Source of the DNA: JANQFM01 sp035471925
GTDB taxonomy: Bacteria > Acidobacteriota > UBA6911 > RPQK01 > DATIPO01
Assembly (NCBI GenBank): GCA_035471925.1
Contig: DATIPO010000058.1
Location: forward strand, 82,649-146,648
DNA: 64,000 nucleotides
Direction of reading: 5' to 3'
Shown: piece by piece, positions 25,858 to 34,935 of the stretch
Numbering within the stretch: position 1 is the first letter of the stretch
Layout of the letters: every line of letters begins with the position of its first letter
The notes under the pieces: model-generated
Seen by the model: only the letters and a program-made list of their open reading frames with translations
Databases searched by the model: none
Told to the model about the DNA's origin: nothing
Program-made: the position numbers and the translations under genes

Positions 25858-27492
25858 ATGCTCGCAAGATCGCTGACGGCTTTTCTGCTTGTCCTGGCCC
25901 TGTTCGTGCCGGCAACGGCTCAAAACGACGGCCAGCGGCGCCAAGAGGAGTCTGAGGACTACTTCAAGGAGTGGCTTGAAACCGACGTCAAATACATCAT
26001 CAACGATGAAGAGCGGGACGTCTTCAACAACCTCACGACACCCGAAGAGAAAGAAGCCTTCATCGAACAGTTCTGGTTCCGCCGGGATCCCAATCCCAAC
26101 ACCAGCGCCAACGAGTTCAAAGAAGAGCACTACCGGCGCATCGCTTACGCCAACGAGAACTTCCAGAGCGGAAAGCCCGGCTGGATGACCGACCGCGGAC
26201 GGGTCTACATCATTCAGGGCGAACCAAACTACATCGAGCGTCATCCTTCGGGCGGCAGCTATCAGCGGCCGATCAAGGAAGGCGGCACGCGCACCTACAC
26301 CTATCCCTTCGAAGTCTGGTTCTACCGCCATATCGACGGCATCGGGGGCGACGTGGCGCTGGAATTCGTCGATTCCTCGATGAGCGGCGAGTACCGCCTG
26401 GCCTTGCGTCCTGAAGAAAAAGACATGCTGCTGCACATCTCCGGGACGGCTCCCACCATCTGGGAGTTGCTGAAGATCGACAGCGGACGCATCGACCGGC
26501 CTTACTTCAAACCCGGCCTGGAACGCAACGCGGCCTGGCTCGGCAAGCGGGGATACACGGCCCGCGATACGCCCTTCGCCCGCTACAGCCAGTTCGCTAT
26601 CGCCACCAAGGCTCCCGACATCAAGTTTCCCGACCTGCGCCAGATCGTCTCCACCAACATCACCTACCACGATCTGCCCTTTCAGGTGAAAAGCTCCTAC
26701 GTCCGCATCAACGACAACCAAGTCCTGGTGCCCGTGGCAGTGCAGCTTGAGAACAAAGACCTGACGTTTGACATGGTCAACGGCATTCACCAGGCCAAGG
26801 TCAACATCTACGGCGTGATCCGCAGCATGGTGGGACGCGTGGTGGGCGAGTTCGAGGAGACCGTGGTGGCCGAGTATCCGCCCAACCTGCTGGAAAGAGG
26901 ACTGCAGATCAAGTCGCTCTATCAGAAGAACAACCTTCTGGATGCCGGCAAGCGCTACCGCCTCGACGTGGTGGTCAAGGACCAGAACAGCAACCGCGCG
27001 GGCGTGGAGCAGACAGGACTGATCGTCCCCAAGTTCAACAAAGAGCAGGAGTTGATGGCCAGTTCGCTGATCCTCTCCAAGGTCATCGAAAAGGCTCCCG
27101 CCGACGCCAAGCCCGACGACCTCTTCGTGATCGGCGACATGAAGGTGTGGCCCAATGTGGGCAGCACTTTCTTGCGGGGAGAAGAACTGGGGTCTTACGT
27201 TCAGTTCTACAACGTGGTCCAAGACCAGACCACCCAATTGCCCGATGTCTCCGTCACCTACACCCTGCGCAACGGCAAAGGCGAAGTGGTAAGGCAGTTG
27301 GAGGAGCGCAACGGCGACTCCATCCAATACTTCTCACCCTACCGCATGGTCCTGATCCGTCATATTGACTTGGAGGAGTTGCCCGAAGGACGCTATCAAC
27401 TCAGCGTCGAAGTGGAGGATCACATCGGCCAGCGCAGCCTGGAAGAATCAGAGCGCTTCGAGATCATCGCTCCCGCCGAAGCCACCCAGTAG
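25858..27492 (+). CDS. GWxTD-domain protein, copy 3
   Basis: A 544-residue protein with a clear signal peptide (1-22, ending PATAQ). GGGAGG lies about nine bases before the ATG. The GWxTD module (about 35-120) has YFKEWLETDVKYIINDEERD, FIEQFWFRRDPNPN and KPGWMTDRGRVYIIQGEPN. Compared with copies 1 and 2 the third residue of the motif is Met and HGPPD becomes QGEPN. The C-terminal part is beta-rich. It is second in an operon with copy 2. Function unknown; the three copies have diverged well beyond recent duplication. Confidence 0.87.
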   Translation: MLARSLTAFLLVLALFVPATAQNDGQRRQEESEDYFKEWLETDVKYIINDEERDVFNNLTTPEEKEAFIEQFWFRRDPNPNTSANEFKEEHYRRIAYANENFQSGKPGWMTDRGRVYIIQGEPNYIERHPSGGSYQRPIKEGGTRTYTYPFEVWFYRHIDGIGGDVALEFVDSSMSGEYRLALRPEEKDMLLHISGTAPTIWELLKIDSGRIDRPYFKPGLERNAAWLGKRGYTARDTPFARYSQFAIATKAPDIKFPDLRQIVSTNITYHDLPFQVKSSYVRINDNQVLVPVAVQLENKDLTFDMVNGIHQAKVNIYGVIRSMVGRVVGEFEETVVAEYPPNLLERGLQIKSLYQKNNLLDAGKRYRLDVVVKDQNSNRAGVEQTGLIVPKFNKEQELMASSLILSKVIEKAPADAKPDDLFVIGDMKVWPNVGSTFLRGEELGSYVQFYNVVQDQTTQLPDVSVTYTLRNGKGEVVRQLEERNGDSIQYFSPYRMVLIRHIDLEELPEGRYQLSVEVEDHIGQRSLEESERFEIIAPAEATQ

Positions 27493-27500
27493 GAAGCGCG

Positions 27501-27529
27501 GGGTGCGAAGTTCGATAGTCGAACTGCCG
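27501..27529. terminator. hairpin between convergent GWxTD copy 3 and dksA-like gene
   Basis: AGTTCGA-TAG-TCGAACT (27509-27525) is a perfect 7-bp stem with flanking G-rich and C-rich arms. It sits between two converging genes and could act in both directions, but no T-tract follows. Confidence 0.4.
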
Positions 27530-27564
27530 CCCCCCGGACTCCGCATATCGAACCTGAAACCTCG

Positions 27565-27921
27565 CTAGAGTTTGCCTTGCTCCTGGAGTTCCTGGCAGTC
27601 GCGGCATAGCCGGGCCCAGGGAACGGCTTCCAGCCGCTTTTCGTTGATGGGCTCTTCGCAGTTCTGGCAGGTGCCGTAGTCGTCGTTGCGGATGCGGTTG
27701 ATGGCGGCGTTGACCATCTGGAGCAACTGGCGGTCTGAGTTGCTGAGCCGGAACAGGAACTCCTTGGTGTAGGAACTAGAAGCCTTGTCGACCAAGTCGG
27801 GGCTCTCTTCTTCGGATTCCGCCTCGCGGCCATATTCTTCCGACTTCCGGACCTTGTTGACCAGCTCCTGCTGCTTCTCCAGGAGTTTCTGCTCGAATGT
27901 TCGGAGTTTCTGTTCGTCCAT
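27565..27921 (-). CDS. DksA/TraR-type C4 zinc-finger protein
   Basis: A 118-residue protein with an N-terminal coiled coil (KLRTFEQKLLEKQQELVNKV), an acidic stretch EEESPDLVDKASSSYTKEF, and a C-terminal CQNC...CRDC zinc finger. This is the DksA/TraR layout; such proteins act in the RNA polymerase secondary channel. The ATG at 27921 is preceded by GAGAGG nine bases upstream. A GTG at 27960 overlapping the rlmH stop would add 13 unconvincing residues. Second gene of an rlmH operon. Confidence 0.85.
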   Translation of the reverse strand: MDEQKLRTFEQKLLEKQQELVNKVRKSEEYGREAESEEESPDLVDKASSSYTKEFLFRLSNSDRQLLQMVNAAINRIRNDDYGTCQNCEEPINEKRLEAVPWARLCRDCQELQEQGKL

Positions 27922-27959
27922 CCCTCTATGTCCTCTCGCTGAGATCGTTGACAAAATCA

Positions 27960-28433
27960 CTACTCGTTATGATAGGGCAGGCCCCGGACGATCGTGGCCG
28001 CCCGGTAGATCTGCTCCAGCAGGACGACGCGAGCCAATTCATGAGGCAACGTCATCCGGCCCAATGACAAAACCTTATCAGCCCGCCGGAGAACCTCTTG
28101 GGGCACTCCGGCATGGCCGCCGACTACGAAAACCACCTGTGGGAGGGCGCTCAGGGTCCACTTCTTGAACCAGCCCGCCAGCCCCCGGCTGGTGACTTGA
28201 GCGCCTCTTTCATCCAGCACCACCAGTCGGGCCTGAGCCGGCAGCTTCTTCAGGACCAACTCGGCTTCCCGCCTTTCAGCGGCGTCCTTCTGGTGGACGT
28301 CCTTGCGGCTCTGTTCCGAAACCGCTGATGCGGACGCCGGATAGAAGCGCCGGATCCTGTCCAGGTACCGTTTTTCCAAACGGGCCAGAGAAGCATCCTT
28401 CGTCTTGCCGATCCATAAGAATTCGAGTCGCAC
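27960..28433 (-). CDS. rlmH: 23S rRNA (pseudouridine-1915-N3)-methyltransferase
   Basis: A 157-residue SPOUT methyltransferase that modifies helix 69 of 23S rRNA. Family marks are VVFVVGGHAGVP (SAM-binding knot), LSLGRMTLPHELARVVLLEQ and the C-terminal YRAATIVRGLPYHNE. The full typical length is present. The start is GTG at 28433, eleven bases after a TATAAT box, leaving almost no leader. Its stop is followed by the dksA-like gene. Confidence 0.95.
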   Translation of the reverse strand: MRLEFLWIGKTKDASLARLEKRYLDRIRRFYPASASAVSEQSRKDVHQKDAAERREAELVLKKLPAQARLVVLDERGAQVTSRGLAGWFKKWTLSALPQVVFVVGGHAGVPQEVLRRADKVLSLGRMTLPHELARVVLLEQIYRAATIVRGLPYHNE

Positions 28434-28444
28434 GCAAAGCGAGG

Positions 28445-28473
28445 ATTATACACTGCTTTGTCGCCTCAACCAA
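28445..28473 (-). promoter_or_regulatory. rlmH promoter
   Basis: On the minus strand TTGGTT (28473-28468) and TATAAT (28450-28445) are 17 bases apart, immediately before the GTG at 28433. The position implies a leader of only a few bases. Confidence 0.55.
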
Positions 28474-28523
28474 AACAGCACCTTTGCTTGCCCTTTCTTC
28501 GCCCGTCTGCTCCTTTCGTCCAC

Positions 28524-28559
28524 TTGGCGGGGCCGGACCCTTGCCCTATCCTCAAGGCC
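28524..28559 (+). promoter_or_regulatory. promoter of the glycerol facilitator gene
   Basis: TTGGCG (28524-28529), 17 bases, TATCCT (28547-28552), then seven bases to the ATG at 28560. There is no ribosome-binding site, so the mRNA is probably leaderless. Confidence 0.55.
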
Positions 28560-29318
28560 ATGTCTGTCTACACTGCCGAATTCGTGGGGACGCTGCTGCT
28601 CATTCTGCTGGGCGACGGCATCAACGCCAACGTGCTGTTGAGCCGAAGCAAGGGCGAAAACTCAGGATGGATCGTGATCACCGTGGGCTGGGGACTGGCT
28701 GTGGCCATGGCCGTTTACGCGGTGGGGCGCATCTCCGGCGCCCACATCAATCCCGCCGTGACTTTGGGGCTGGCTTCGGCTGGCTCCTTCCCTTGGGAAC
28801 AAGTGCCCGGATACCTCTTCGCCCAGATGTCGGGAGCCTTCGTGGGCGCGGGACTGGTGTGGCTGGCTTATCTGCCTCACTGGGCTGCCACCCCAGATCC
28901 GGCCCTCAAGCTGGGCGTCTTCTGCACCGCCCCGGCCATCCGGTCGCGGGGGGCCAACTTCCTCTGCGAAGTCATTGGAACCGCGGTGCTGGTTTTCGGA
29001 ATCATGGCCATCGCAGCCAACGCCGCCCTCCTCGACGGCCCTCAGCACATCGACCTCTCCGTGGCCTTCTCCAGCGGATTCCAGCCCCTGCTGGTGGGCC
29101 TGCTGGTGGCGGTCATCGGCATGGGCCTTGGAGGTCCTACGGGATTCGCCATCAATCCCGCTCGCGACCTGGGTCCGCGGCTGGCCCATGCCTTGCTGCC
29201 TGTTGCGGGCAAGAAAGACTCCGACTGGACCTATGCCTGGATTCCGGTGCTGGGACCCATCACCGGCGGAATCCTGGGCGCCCTTCTCTTCCTGCTCTTC
29301 GATTATCCTGTGTCCTGA
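28560..29318 (+). CDS. glpF: MIP-family channel, glycerol-facilitator type
   Basis: A 252-residue inner-membrane channel with six predicted helices and both NPA half-helix motifs: GAHINPAVT and FAINPARDLGPR. The Asp after NPAR (NPARD) is characteristic of aquaglyceroporins rather than strict water channels, so glycerol uptake is the likely role. The ATG at 28560 is chosen over an upstream extension because it directly follows a 17-spaced promoter and gives the usual N-terminus MSVYTAEFVGTLLLILLGDG. No glycerol kinase is adjacent. Its 3' end overlaps the convergent MarR gene by 16 bases. Confidence 0.92.
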   Translation: MSVYTAEFVGTLLLILLGDGINANVLLSRSKGENSGWIVITVGWGLAVAMAVYAVGRISGAHINPAVTLGLASAGSFPWEQVPGYLFAQMSGAFVGAGLVWLAYLPHWAATPDPALKLGVFCTAPAIRSRGANFLCEVIGTAVLVFGIMAIAANAALLDGPQHIDLSVAFSSGFQPLLVGLLVAVIGMGLGGPTGFAINPARDLGPRLAHALLPVAGKKDSDWTYAWIPVLGPITGGILGALLFLLFDYPVS

Positions 29319-29779
29319 GCCCGGATTCGGTCGAGCAGACTGATCAGGGTGCGCAGTTCCCCGTCGTCCAGCATTCCCAGGCCGTCCTGGTCGACGTCGA
29401 GGATGGGCTGGTCGAGTTCGGCCAGCAAATCCAGTCCTTCTTCGGTGATGTAGCAGAAAACCTGACGGCGGTCGCGTTGGCTGCGCTGGCGGCGAACCCA
29501 GCCTTTGGCCTCCAGCCGGTCGAGCAGACGCGTGATGCCGGGTGTCTGTTCGATCATGCGTTCGCCAATGGCCAGGGTGGGCAACCCCTCGCTGCCGGCG
29601 CCGCGAAGAATGCGCAAGACGTTGTACTGCTGAATGGTCACGCCATGGGGTTCGACAATCTGGGAAACGTGGCGCCTCAGCAAATCGGCGGTGCGAAACA
29701 GCGACAAAAGAGCTTCCTGACCCAGCGAGGCGAAGGGTTTTCTCTGTTGGATTTCCTCGCGAAGCGTTCCTTCTTGCAT
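29303..29779 (-). CDS. MarR-family transcriptional regulator
   Basis: A 158-residue winged-helix regulator: HGVTIQQYNVLRILRGAG, then IEQTPGITRLLDRLEAKGWV (recognition helix) and the wing RRQRSQRDRRQVFCYITEEG. AGGAGG lies seven bases before the ATG at 29779. It converges on and overlaps the 3' end of glpF by 16 bases. Effector and targets are unknown. Confidence 0.92.
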   Translation of the reverse strand: MQEGTLREEIQQRKPFASLGQEALLSLFRTADLLRRHVSQIVEPHGVTIQQYNVLRILRGAGSEGLPTLAIGERMIEQTPGITRLLDRLEAKGWVRRQRSQRDRRQVFCYITEEGLDLLAELDQPILDVDQDGLGMLDDGELRTLISLLDRIRAQDTG

Positions 29780-29842
29780 GACCTTGCCTCCTGCAACGTT
29801 GCCCCTCTACCGTCTTTCCTGGCCGTCAAATGCCCAGGACTG

Positions 29843-31465
29843 CTAGCGGATTCGAGAGGACAGTTGGGGTCCGCCCACTCCCTCGTCGGCACGATCCCAG
29901 ATCTCTTCCAGACGCTCTTTAGCCTCCTGGGCCGTGCGCTGATGGTCGGCGGCGTCCGCCGAACGCATCAGTCCCAGCAGCGAAAGAGCCCGGTTGGGGT
30001 GACGCTCGAGGGCCTCCTCAAACATCTCCAGCGCCTCCTGGGGACGGTCAGCCGCCAGCAACGCCTCGCCCAGCAGCTCATGGGAGGGCTTGACCGGGTT
30101 GGGCGGACCGAATCCGGCGGCGATCTCCTCTTCCCATTCAGCCGCTTGGCGCAAGGCCTGCAAGGCGGCCTCCTCCTGGCCCCGAGCCTGGGCCAACAGC
30201 CCTTCGAGTTGTCGGGCCATGACTCGGGCTTCGCGGGTGCGCGACGGACCCACTCTGGTGTAGCCCGCGGTGTCCCCCCGCTGACCCTGCTCAGCAAGGC
30301 GGCGTTGCTCGTTCATGTGGCCCAGGATCTCGGCGGCCTTCTCAAGCTGCCCGGTTTCCAGAGCGGCCCATCCATCGGCAAACAACTGGGCAGCCAGCGC
30401 GGCAGGACTCAGGCCCTCGGTGCCAGCCGGCTTGGGCAGGTCCTCAAAGCGGCGCGACTCCACGATCTGAGAGGCCCTCATGAGCGCCTGGTGATGACGG
30501 ATGCGGGCCGCTGAGCTGTTGGACCCGTCCTCTTCGGCGATGGCCAGCTTTTCGCGCGCTTCGCGGTAACGTCCTTGCTGAAGCAGCGCGTAATGCCACC
30601 AGTAGAGGGCATGATAGTTGCGTTCGGCCACCGGCAAACCACGCCGCTGGCGCCGCTGTTCTCCGGCCCCATAAGAATCGATGTTGGAATCCTCGGTTTC
30701 ATCCCACATGCCCAAAGCCAGAAAAATATGGGACGGCATGTGCAGGGCATGTCCCGCCGAAGGGGCGATGTCAGCGTAAAGCCGGGCTTGGCGCAGCCCT
30801 AAAGGGGCGTGCACCGGATCGTCATAGGAATGAATCAAGTAGTGCAGCGCTCCCGGATGACGGCGGTTCTTCAAGAATACCTCTTCCACCACCGCCGCCG
30901 CCTGCATGTAGGTAGGGATATGACGTTCGCCATGGCAGGTGCCCAAAAGCGCCAAGGCGTAGAAACTGGCAGCCTCCAAGTCCTGGGGGTAACGCTGACG
31001 CATGCCGGCCATGAACTCTGCGTATTCCTGGTCGCGCTGGGTCTTTTCTTTGTCGCTGAAGAGCAGCTCGACCGCCTTCAGGTAGTCCTTCTCGCGCGCC
31101 GTGGGCGCTTTGGCCAGTCGTTCCGCTCCCGTGGCCGCCAGCTTTCCCAGAGCTTGGCGGGCATTGGTACGATTCTCGCGGTTCCAGAGGGGATGGTTCC
31201 AAGTCATCGCTTCGCCCCAATAGGCCATGGCGAAGCCAGGTTCCTCTTCCTGAGCCTTCTGAAAGGCCTCGCGCGCTTCAGGATACTCAAAACTGTGCAG
31301 CCACAATACGCCGCGGATAAAGTGCTTCTGAGCCTCAGGCGAACCTGAGGTGGGAAAATCGATGTTGCCCAAATCCCGCCCTGAATCCGCTCGGGCACCG
31401 CTTTGAGCCAAGCTTTCCACGGGCCAACCCAAAAGGACAAGGGCAATCATCAAGACTCGCAGCAT
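29843..31465 (-). CDS. exported TPR-like protein
   Basis: A 540-residue protein with a signal peptide (1-20, ending ESLAQ) and AGGAGGAG just before its ATG. The sequence has the repeat WLHSFEYPEAREAFQKAQEE, then AMAYWGEAMTWNHPLWNREN and HALHMPSHIFLALGMWDETE with HYLIHSYDD. This is a recognisable family of TPR proteins with conserved His/Trp residues, found in Acidobacteriota and related phyla. The conserved histidines (HYLIHSYDD, HMPSH) might bind metal, which is inference. The C-terminal part is classical TPR. It ends 63 bases upstream of the MarR start on the same strand. Confidence 0.85.
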   Translation of the reverse strand: MLRVLMIALVLLGWPVESLAQSGARADSGRDLGNIDFPTSGSPEAQKHFIRGVLWLHSFEYPEAREAFQKAQEEEPGFAMAYWGEAMTWNHPLWNRENRTNARQALGKLAATGAERLAKAPTAREKDYLKAVELLFSDKEKTQRDQEYAEFMAGMRQRYPQDLEAASFYALALLGTCHGERHIPTYMQAAAVVEEVFLKNRRHPGALHYLIHSYDDPVHAPLGLRQARLYADIAPSAGHALHMPSHIFLALGMWDETEDSNIDSYGAGEQRRQRRGLPVAERNYHALYWWHYALLQQGRYREAREKLAIAEEDGSNSSAARIRHHQALMRASQIVESRRFEDLPKPAGTEGLSPAALAAQLFADGWAALETGQLEKAAEILGHMNEQRRLAEQGQRGDTAGYTRVGPSRTREARVMARQLEGLLAQARGQEEAALQALRQAAEWEEEIAAGFGPPNPVKPSHELLGEALLAADRPQEALEMFEEALERHPNRALSLLGLMRSADAADHQRTAQEAKERLEEIWDRADEGVGGPQLSSRIR

Positions 31466-31631
31466 AACTCCTCCTCACACGATACCGTCCCGATTGTGAT
31501 TGTCTCACACTCGAAGCACCCATAAAAGCGCGTCGTGACAACTGTTTATGGTTCCTGTCATGACCCTAGCCGTATTCCTGGCCGGCATCCTCCCGGCAAA
31601 TCAGCCCTTGCATGAGGAAGCACGCTTGAAC

Positions 31632-31650
31632 TATAATGATTTTCATTATA
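31632..31650 (+). promoter_or_regulatory. perfect palindrome with TATAAT over the second PadR start
   Basis: TATAATGA-TTT-TCATTATA is a perfect 8-bp inverted repeat ending at the base before the ATG at 31651. It contains a TATAAT box on each strand. A PadR dimer bound here would block its own promoter (inference). Confidence 0.55.
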
Positions 31651-32064
31651 ATGGAGAAGAGCAGAAAACACTCCCGGGACGAGACTCCGGCGCAGCCGGT
31701 CCAGCAGGCAGCGCAGCCGCCGCCTGAAGTGTACCTTCCGATGAAGCCGGTGGATTTCATGGTCTTGATGGCTCTCCTGCAGCAGCCGCGCCATGGGTAC
31801 GGCATCGTCAAGGACATCGAGGAGCAGTCGCGGGGCCAAGTCAAGATGATGCCGGGAAACCTCTACGCCATCCTGCGCCGCCTGATGAAGGACGGCCTGC
31901 TGGAGGAGTCGGAGCGCTTGCCTTCCTCGGACGAAGACCAGAGGCGGCGTTATTACCGCATCACCGACACAGGACGGGGGGTGGCGGCGGCCGAGGCCCG
32001 GCGGCTGAGGCACCTGGTCAGCAGCGCTGAGAGCGCCGAACTGATCGGCAGGGAGGAAGCCTAA
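31651..32064 (+). CDS. PadR-family transcriptional regulator of the second ADOP cassette
   Basis: A 137-residue regulator. After a Gln/Pro-rich N-terminal arm (1-32) the PadR domain reads VDFMVLMALLQQPRHGYGIV then MMPGNLYAILRRLMKDGLL and RRRYYRITDTGRG. The permease gene begins three bases after its stop. I chose ATG 31651; an in-frame ATG at 31636 lies inside the palindrome and would add five hydrophobic residues. There is no ribosome-binding site before either, which again suggests leaderless translation. Confidence 0.87.
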   Translation: MEKSRKHSRDETPAQPVQQAAQPPPEVYLPMKPVDFMVLMALLQQPRHGYGIVKDIEEQSRGQVKMMPGNLYAILRRLMKDGLLEESERLPSSDEDQRRRYYRITDTGRGVAAAEARRLRHLVSSAESAELIGREEA

Positions 32065-32067
32065 AAG

Positions 32068-34860
32068 GTGATCCATCGAGGCCGATCCTGGCCTTTGCGC
32101 CTCATGAGCGGAATCTACCGCCGGCTGACCGTCTTCTATCCGCCCTCCGTCCGCCGCCGCTGGGGAGCCGACATGCAGTTGGTGCTGCAGGACTTGGCCC
32201 GCGAGGCCCATCAGGAGGGTGCTTGGCGGGCTCTCCGTTTTTGGATGCGCGCCTTGGCTGATCTCTCGCTTGAGAGCGGACGCGCTCGGCTAAAGCAAAT
32301 CCGCCGATCCCTCGCCAGGGGAGTCCTCGCATCGGCCCTGGGTGGCCGGAGAGGATTAATCGTGGACCTTTTCAGACAAGACCTGCATTTTTCGTGGCGT
32401 TCGCTGCGCCGCAACCCGCTGTTCACTCTGACCGCCGTGGTCACGCTGGCGCTGGGAATCGGGGCCGGCAGCGCCATTTTCAGCCTGCTCAACGGAGTGG
32501 TTCTCCAGCCTCTCCCTTATCCCCAGCCAGACCGGATCGTGAACTTGTGGAGCACTTGGAGGGACCAGCCCAAAGGCCACCTCTCGATGGCCGAGTTTCT
32601 CGACTTCAGGGATCAGCTTGAGCGTCTGCAGGACGTCTCGATCTGGAGCCGGGGAAGCGTCAACCTGACGGGCGGGGAAAGACCTCAGCGGGTAGACGTC
32701 ACATTCATCACGCCCTCTCTGCAGGAGGTGCTCTCCATGCGCCCCCACCTCGGTCGGCTGCTGCCGCCTGAGGCGGGACGCGTCACTGCCTCACCCCAGG
32801 AGAGCGCTCAGAGCGATGCCGAGGGCCAAGGCGCCGCCAACTCCTCCAGTCTGGCCCTGATGGGACATTCGCTGTGGCTCAACCGGTTCGGAGGCGACCC
32901 CTCGCTGGTGGGGCGGACGGTCCACGTGGACGGCGTGGAAGTGGAGGTAGCGGGCATTCTGCGACCCGGCTTCCGCTTGCCCGACGACATCCGCACCGCC
33001 TCTTCCACCCAGCTCGTGATGCCCCTTTCGGTGGACGAATCCTATGACCGCAGCCAGCGGGGATGGCACCAGTACTCGGCGGCGGCGCGGCTCAAACCTG
33101 GAGTGAGCCTGGCTCAAGCCGACGCCGAGATTGGCGAGACGGCGCGCCGCTTCACTGAGGACGGACTCTATCCGCCGGAGGGCCTCTACGGAGCCTACCT
33201 GAGCCCGCTCAAGGAGGAAGTGGTGGGGCAGAGCGACGAGGTGCTGGGCCTGCTCCTGGCGGCGGTGGGATTCCTGCTGCTGATCGCCTGCGCCAATGTG
33301 GCCGGACTGCAGATGGCGCGCTCCGACGTCCGCCGCCTGGAGATGGACGTGCGCAGCGCCTTGGGTGCTGGACGCATGCGGCTGATCGCCCAGTTGCTCA
33401 ACGAGAACCTGCTGCTGGCGTTGATGGGCGGGCTGGCCGGACTGGCCTTGGGGGTCGGACTGGTGGAACTCCTCATCAACTTCGGACCTCAAAGCCTCCC
33501 GCGCCTTCAGGACGCGGTGCTGGACGTGCGGGTGGTCATGGTCACCCTGGCTGTCAGTCTCCTTACGGGGCTTGTTTTCGGCATGGTGCCGGCCCTGCAC
33601 TGGAGCCGCCGCCGCAGCCTGGGTTTGGGCCAGGAGCGCACCAGCACGGCGGGAGGAAGCCGGCAACGGCTGCGGTCGGCGGTGGTTGTGGCCCAGTTGG
33701 CCCTGTGCGTGGTGCTGGTGGCGGGCGCCGGACTCACCCTACGCTCCCTGGGGAAGCTGGGCCAGGTCGATCCTGGAGTCGATCCGGAGAACCTGCTGGT
33801 CTTTTACGTGGGGCTGCCCCAGGCCACCTATCCCGACCAGCAGGCCGTTGAAATGTTCCACCGGCGGGCCCTGGAGAGGCTGCGCTCGCTGCCCTCGGTC
33901 GAGCACGCCTCCTCTTTCCGCGGACTGCCTTTGACCGGCTCCATCGGCGACTGGGACTTCGAGATCGAAGGGCGTCCGCTGGTGGACGGAAACGAACCCT
34001 ACGGCGACTGGCAGGTCGTCACCCCCGACTACTTCGCCACCATGGGCATCGAGATCCTGCGGGGACGCGGCTTCACCCAGGCCGACCGCCGAGGAGCACG
34101 GCACGTCGTTGTCATCAACCAGGCGTTGGCTGAAACCTATTTTCCCGACAGCGACCCCTTGGGACAGCGCATCTCCCAGAATACGAGCGGCCAGGACAAG
34201 GCTTGGGCCACCATTGTAGGCGTGGCGGCCAACGTCCGCCAATTGGGCTTCCATCAACCGCCCAACCGCACTTTCTACCGTCCGCTGGAGCAGTTCCACG
34301 AAGCCACCGGGTTGACCCGCCTGGGACTCTGGATGGGCGTCCGGGGAAACCGGGGAGCGGAAGCCCTGATGGAGCCCGTGCGCCGGGCCCTGGGCGAGAT
34401 CGACCCCGAGCTGGCCTTCTCGGCAGCAGCTCCTTTCCAGCAAGTCGCCCAAACAGCCCTCTCGGTTCCCCGGTTCATTGCATTGCTGCTGGGGCTCTTC
34501 GCGCTTTCGGCGCTGCTGCTGTCGTGCGTGGGGATCTACGGAGTGCTTGCTTACTCGGTCAATCAGCGCCACCGCGAAATCGGCATCCGCATGGCCTTGG
34601 GCGCGGACGCCCGGCGTCTGCTCTCCATGGTCCTGGGCCGGGGACTGCGCTTGAGCGGCGCGGGGCTGGCGCTGGGACTGCTGATCGCTTTGTCGGTAGG
34701 AGGACTGTTGCAGTCGCTGCTTTTCGGAGTCTCGGCGAGCGACCCGCTCACCTACGGCGCCATCATCATCATCCTGCTGGCGGCGGCGGCGGCTTCCAGC
34801 TACCTGCCTGCCCGCCGGGCCGTGCAAGTCGATCCCATGGTGGCTCTGCGCTCGGACTAG
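32068..34860 (+). CDS. ADOP-type MacB/FtsX-like ABC permease
   Basis: A 930-residue permease. Residues 1-105 are a soluble prefix (IYRRLTVFYPPSVRRRWGAD) of a different type from that of the permease at 4620. FtsX/MacB halves follow, with QDLHFSWRSLRRNPLFTLTA, ALGIGAGSAIFSLLNGVVL and the terminal LPARRAVQVDPMVALRSD. GGAGG is located 15 bases before the GTG at 32068. No ATPase is adjacent. It forms a cassette with the PadR gene three bases upstream. Substrate unknown. Confidence 0.9.
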   Translation: MIHRGRSWPLRLMSGIYRRLTVFYPPSVRRRWGADMQLVLQDLAREAHQEGAWRALRFWMRALADLSLESGRARLKQIRRSLARGVLASALGGRRGLIVDLFRQDLHFSWRSLRRNPLFTLTAVVTLALGIGAGSAIFSLLNGVVLQPLPYPQPDRIVNLWSTWRDQPKGHLSMAEFLDFRDQLERLQDVSIWSRGSVNLTGGERPQRVDVTFITPSLQEVLSMRPHLGRLLPPEAGRVTASPQESAQSDAEGQGAANSSSLALMGHSLWLNRFGGDPSLVGRTVHVDGVEVEVAGILRPGFRLPDDIRTASSTQLVMPLSVDESYDRSQRGWHQYSAAARLKPGVSLAQADAEIGETARRFTEDGLYPPEGLYGAYLSPLKEEVVGQSDEVLGLLLAAVGFLLLIACANVAGLQMARSDVRRLEMDVRSALGAGRMRLIAQLLNENLLLALMGGLAGLALGVGLVELLINFGPQSLPRLQDAVLDVRVVMVTLAVSLLTGLVFGMVPALHWSRRRSLGLGQERTSTAGGSRQRLRSAVVVAQLALCVVLVAGAGLTLRSLGKLGQVDPGVDPENLLVFYVGLPQATYPDQQAVEMFHRRALERLRSLPSVEHASSFRGLPLTGSIGDWDFEIEGRPLVDGNEPYGDWQVVTPDYFATMGIEILRGRGFTQADRRGARHVVVINQALAETYFPDSDPLGQRISQNTSGQDKAWATIVGVAANVRQLGFHQPPNRTFYRPLEQFHEATGLTRLGLWMGVRGNRGAEALMEPVRRALGEIDPELAFSAAAPFQQVAQTALSVPRFIALLLGLFALSALLLSCVGIYGVLAYSVNQRHREIGIRMALGADARRLLSMVLGRGLRLSGAGLALGLLIALSVGGLLQSLLFGVSASDPLTYGAIIIILLAAAAASSYLPARRAVQVDPMVALRSD

Positions 34861-34935
34861 CCGCGAGAATCTGCGGCAACTGAGCTTTGCCGCTGACAGG
34901 GGCCGGCAGGTGACCCGTTGGCCGCCTTACGGGCC

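Noticed and set aside
28458..28559. N-terminal extension of the glycerol facilitator
   Set aside because: It would contain the 17-spaced promoter and precede the usual channel N-terminus.
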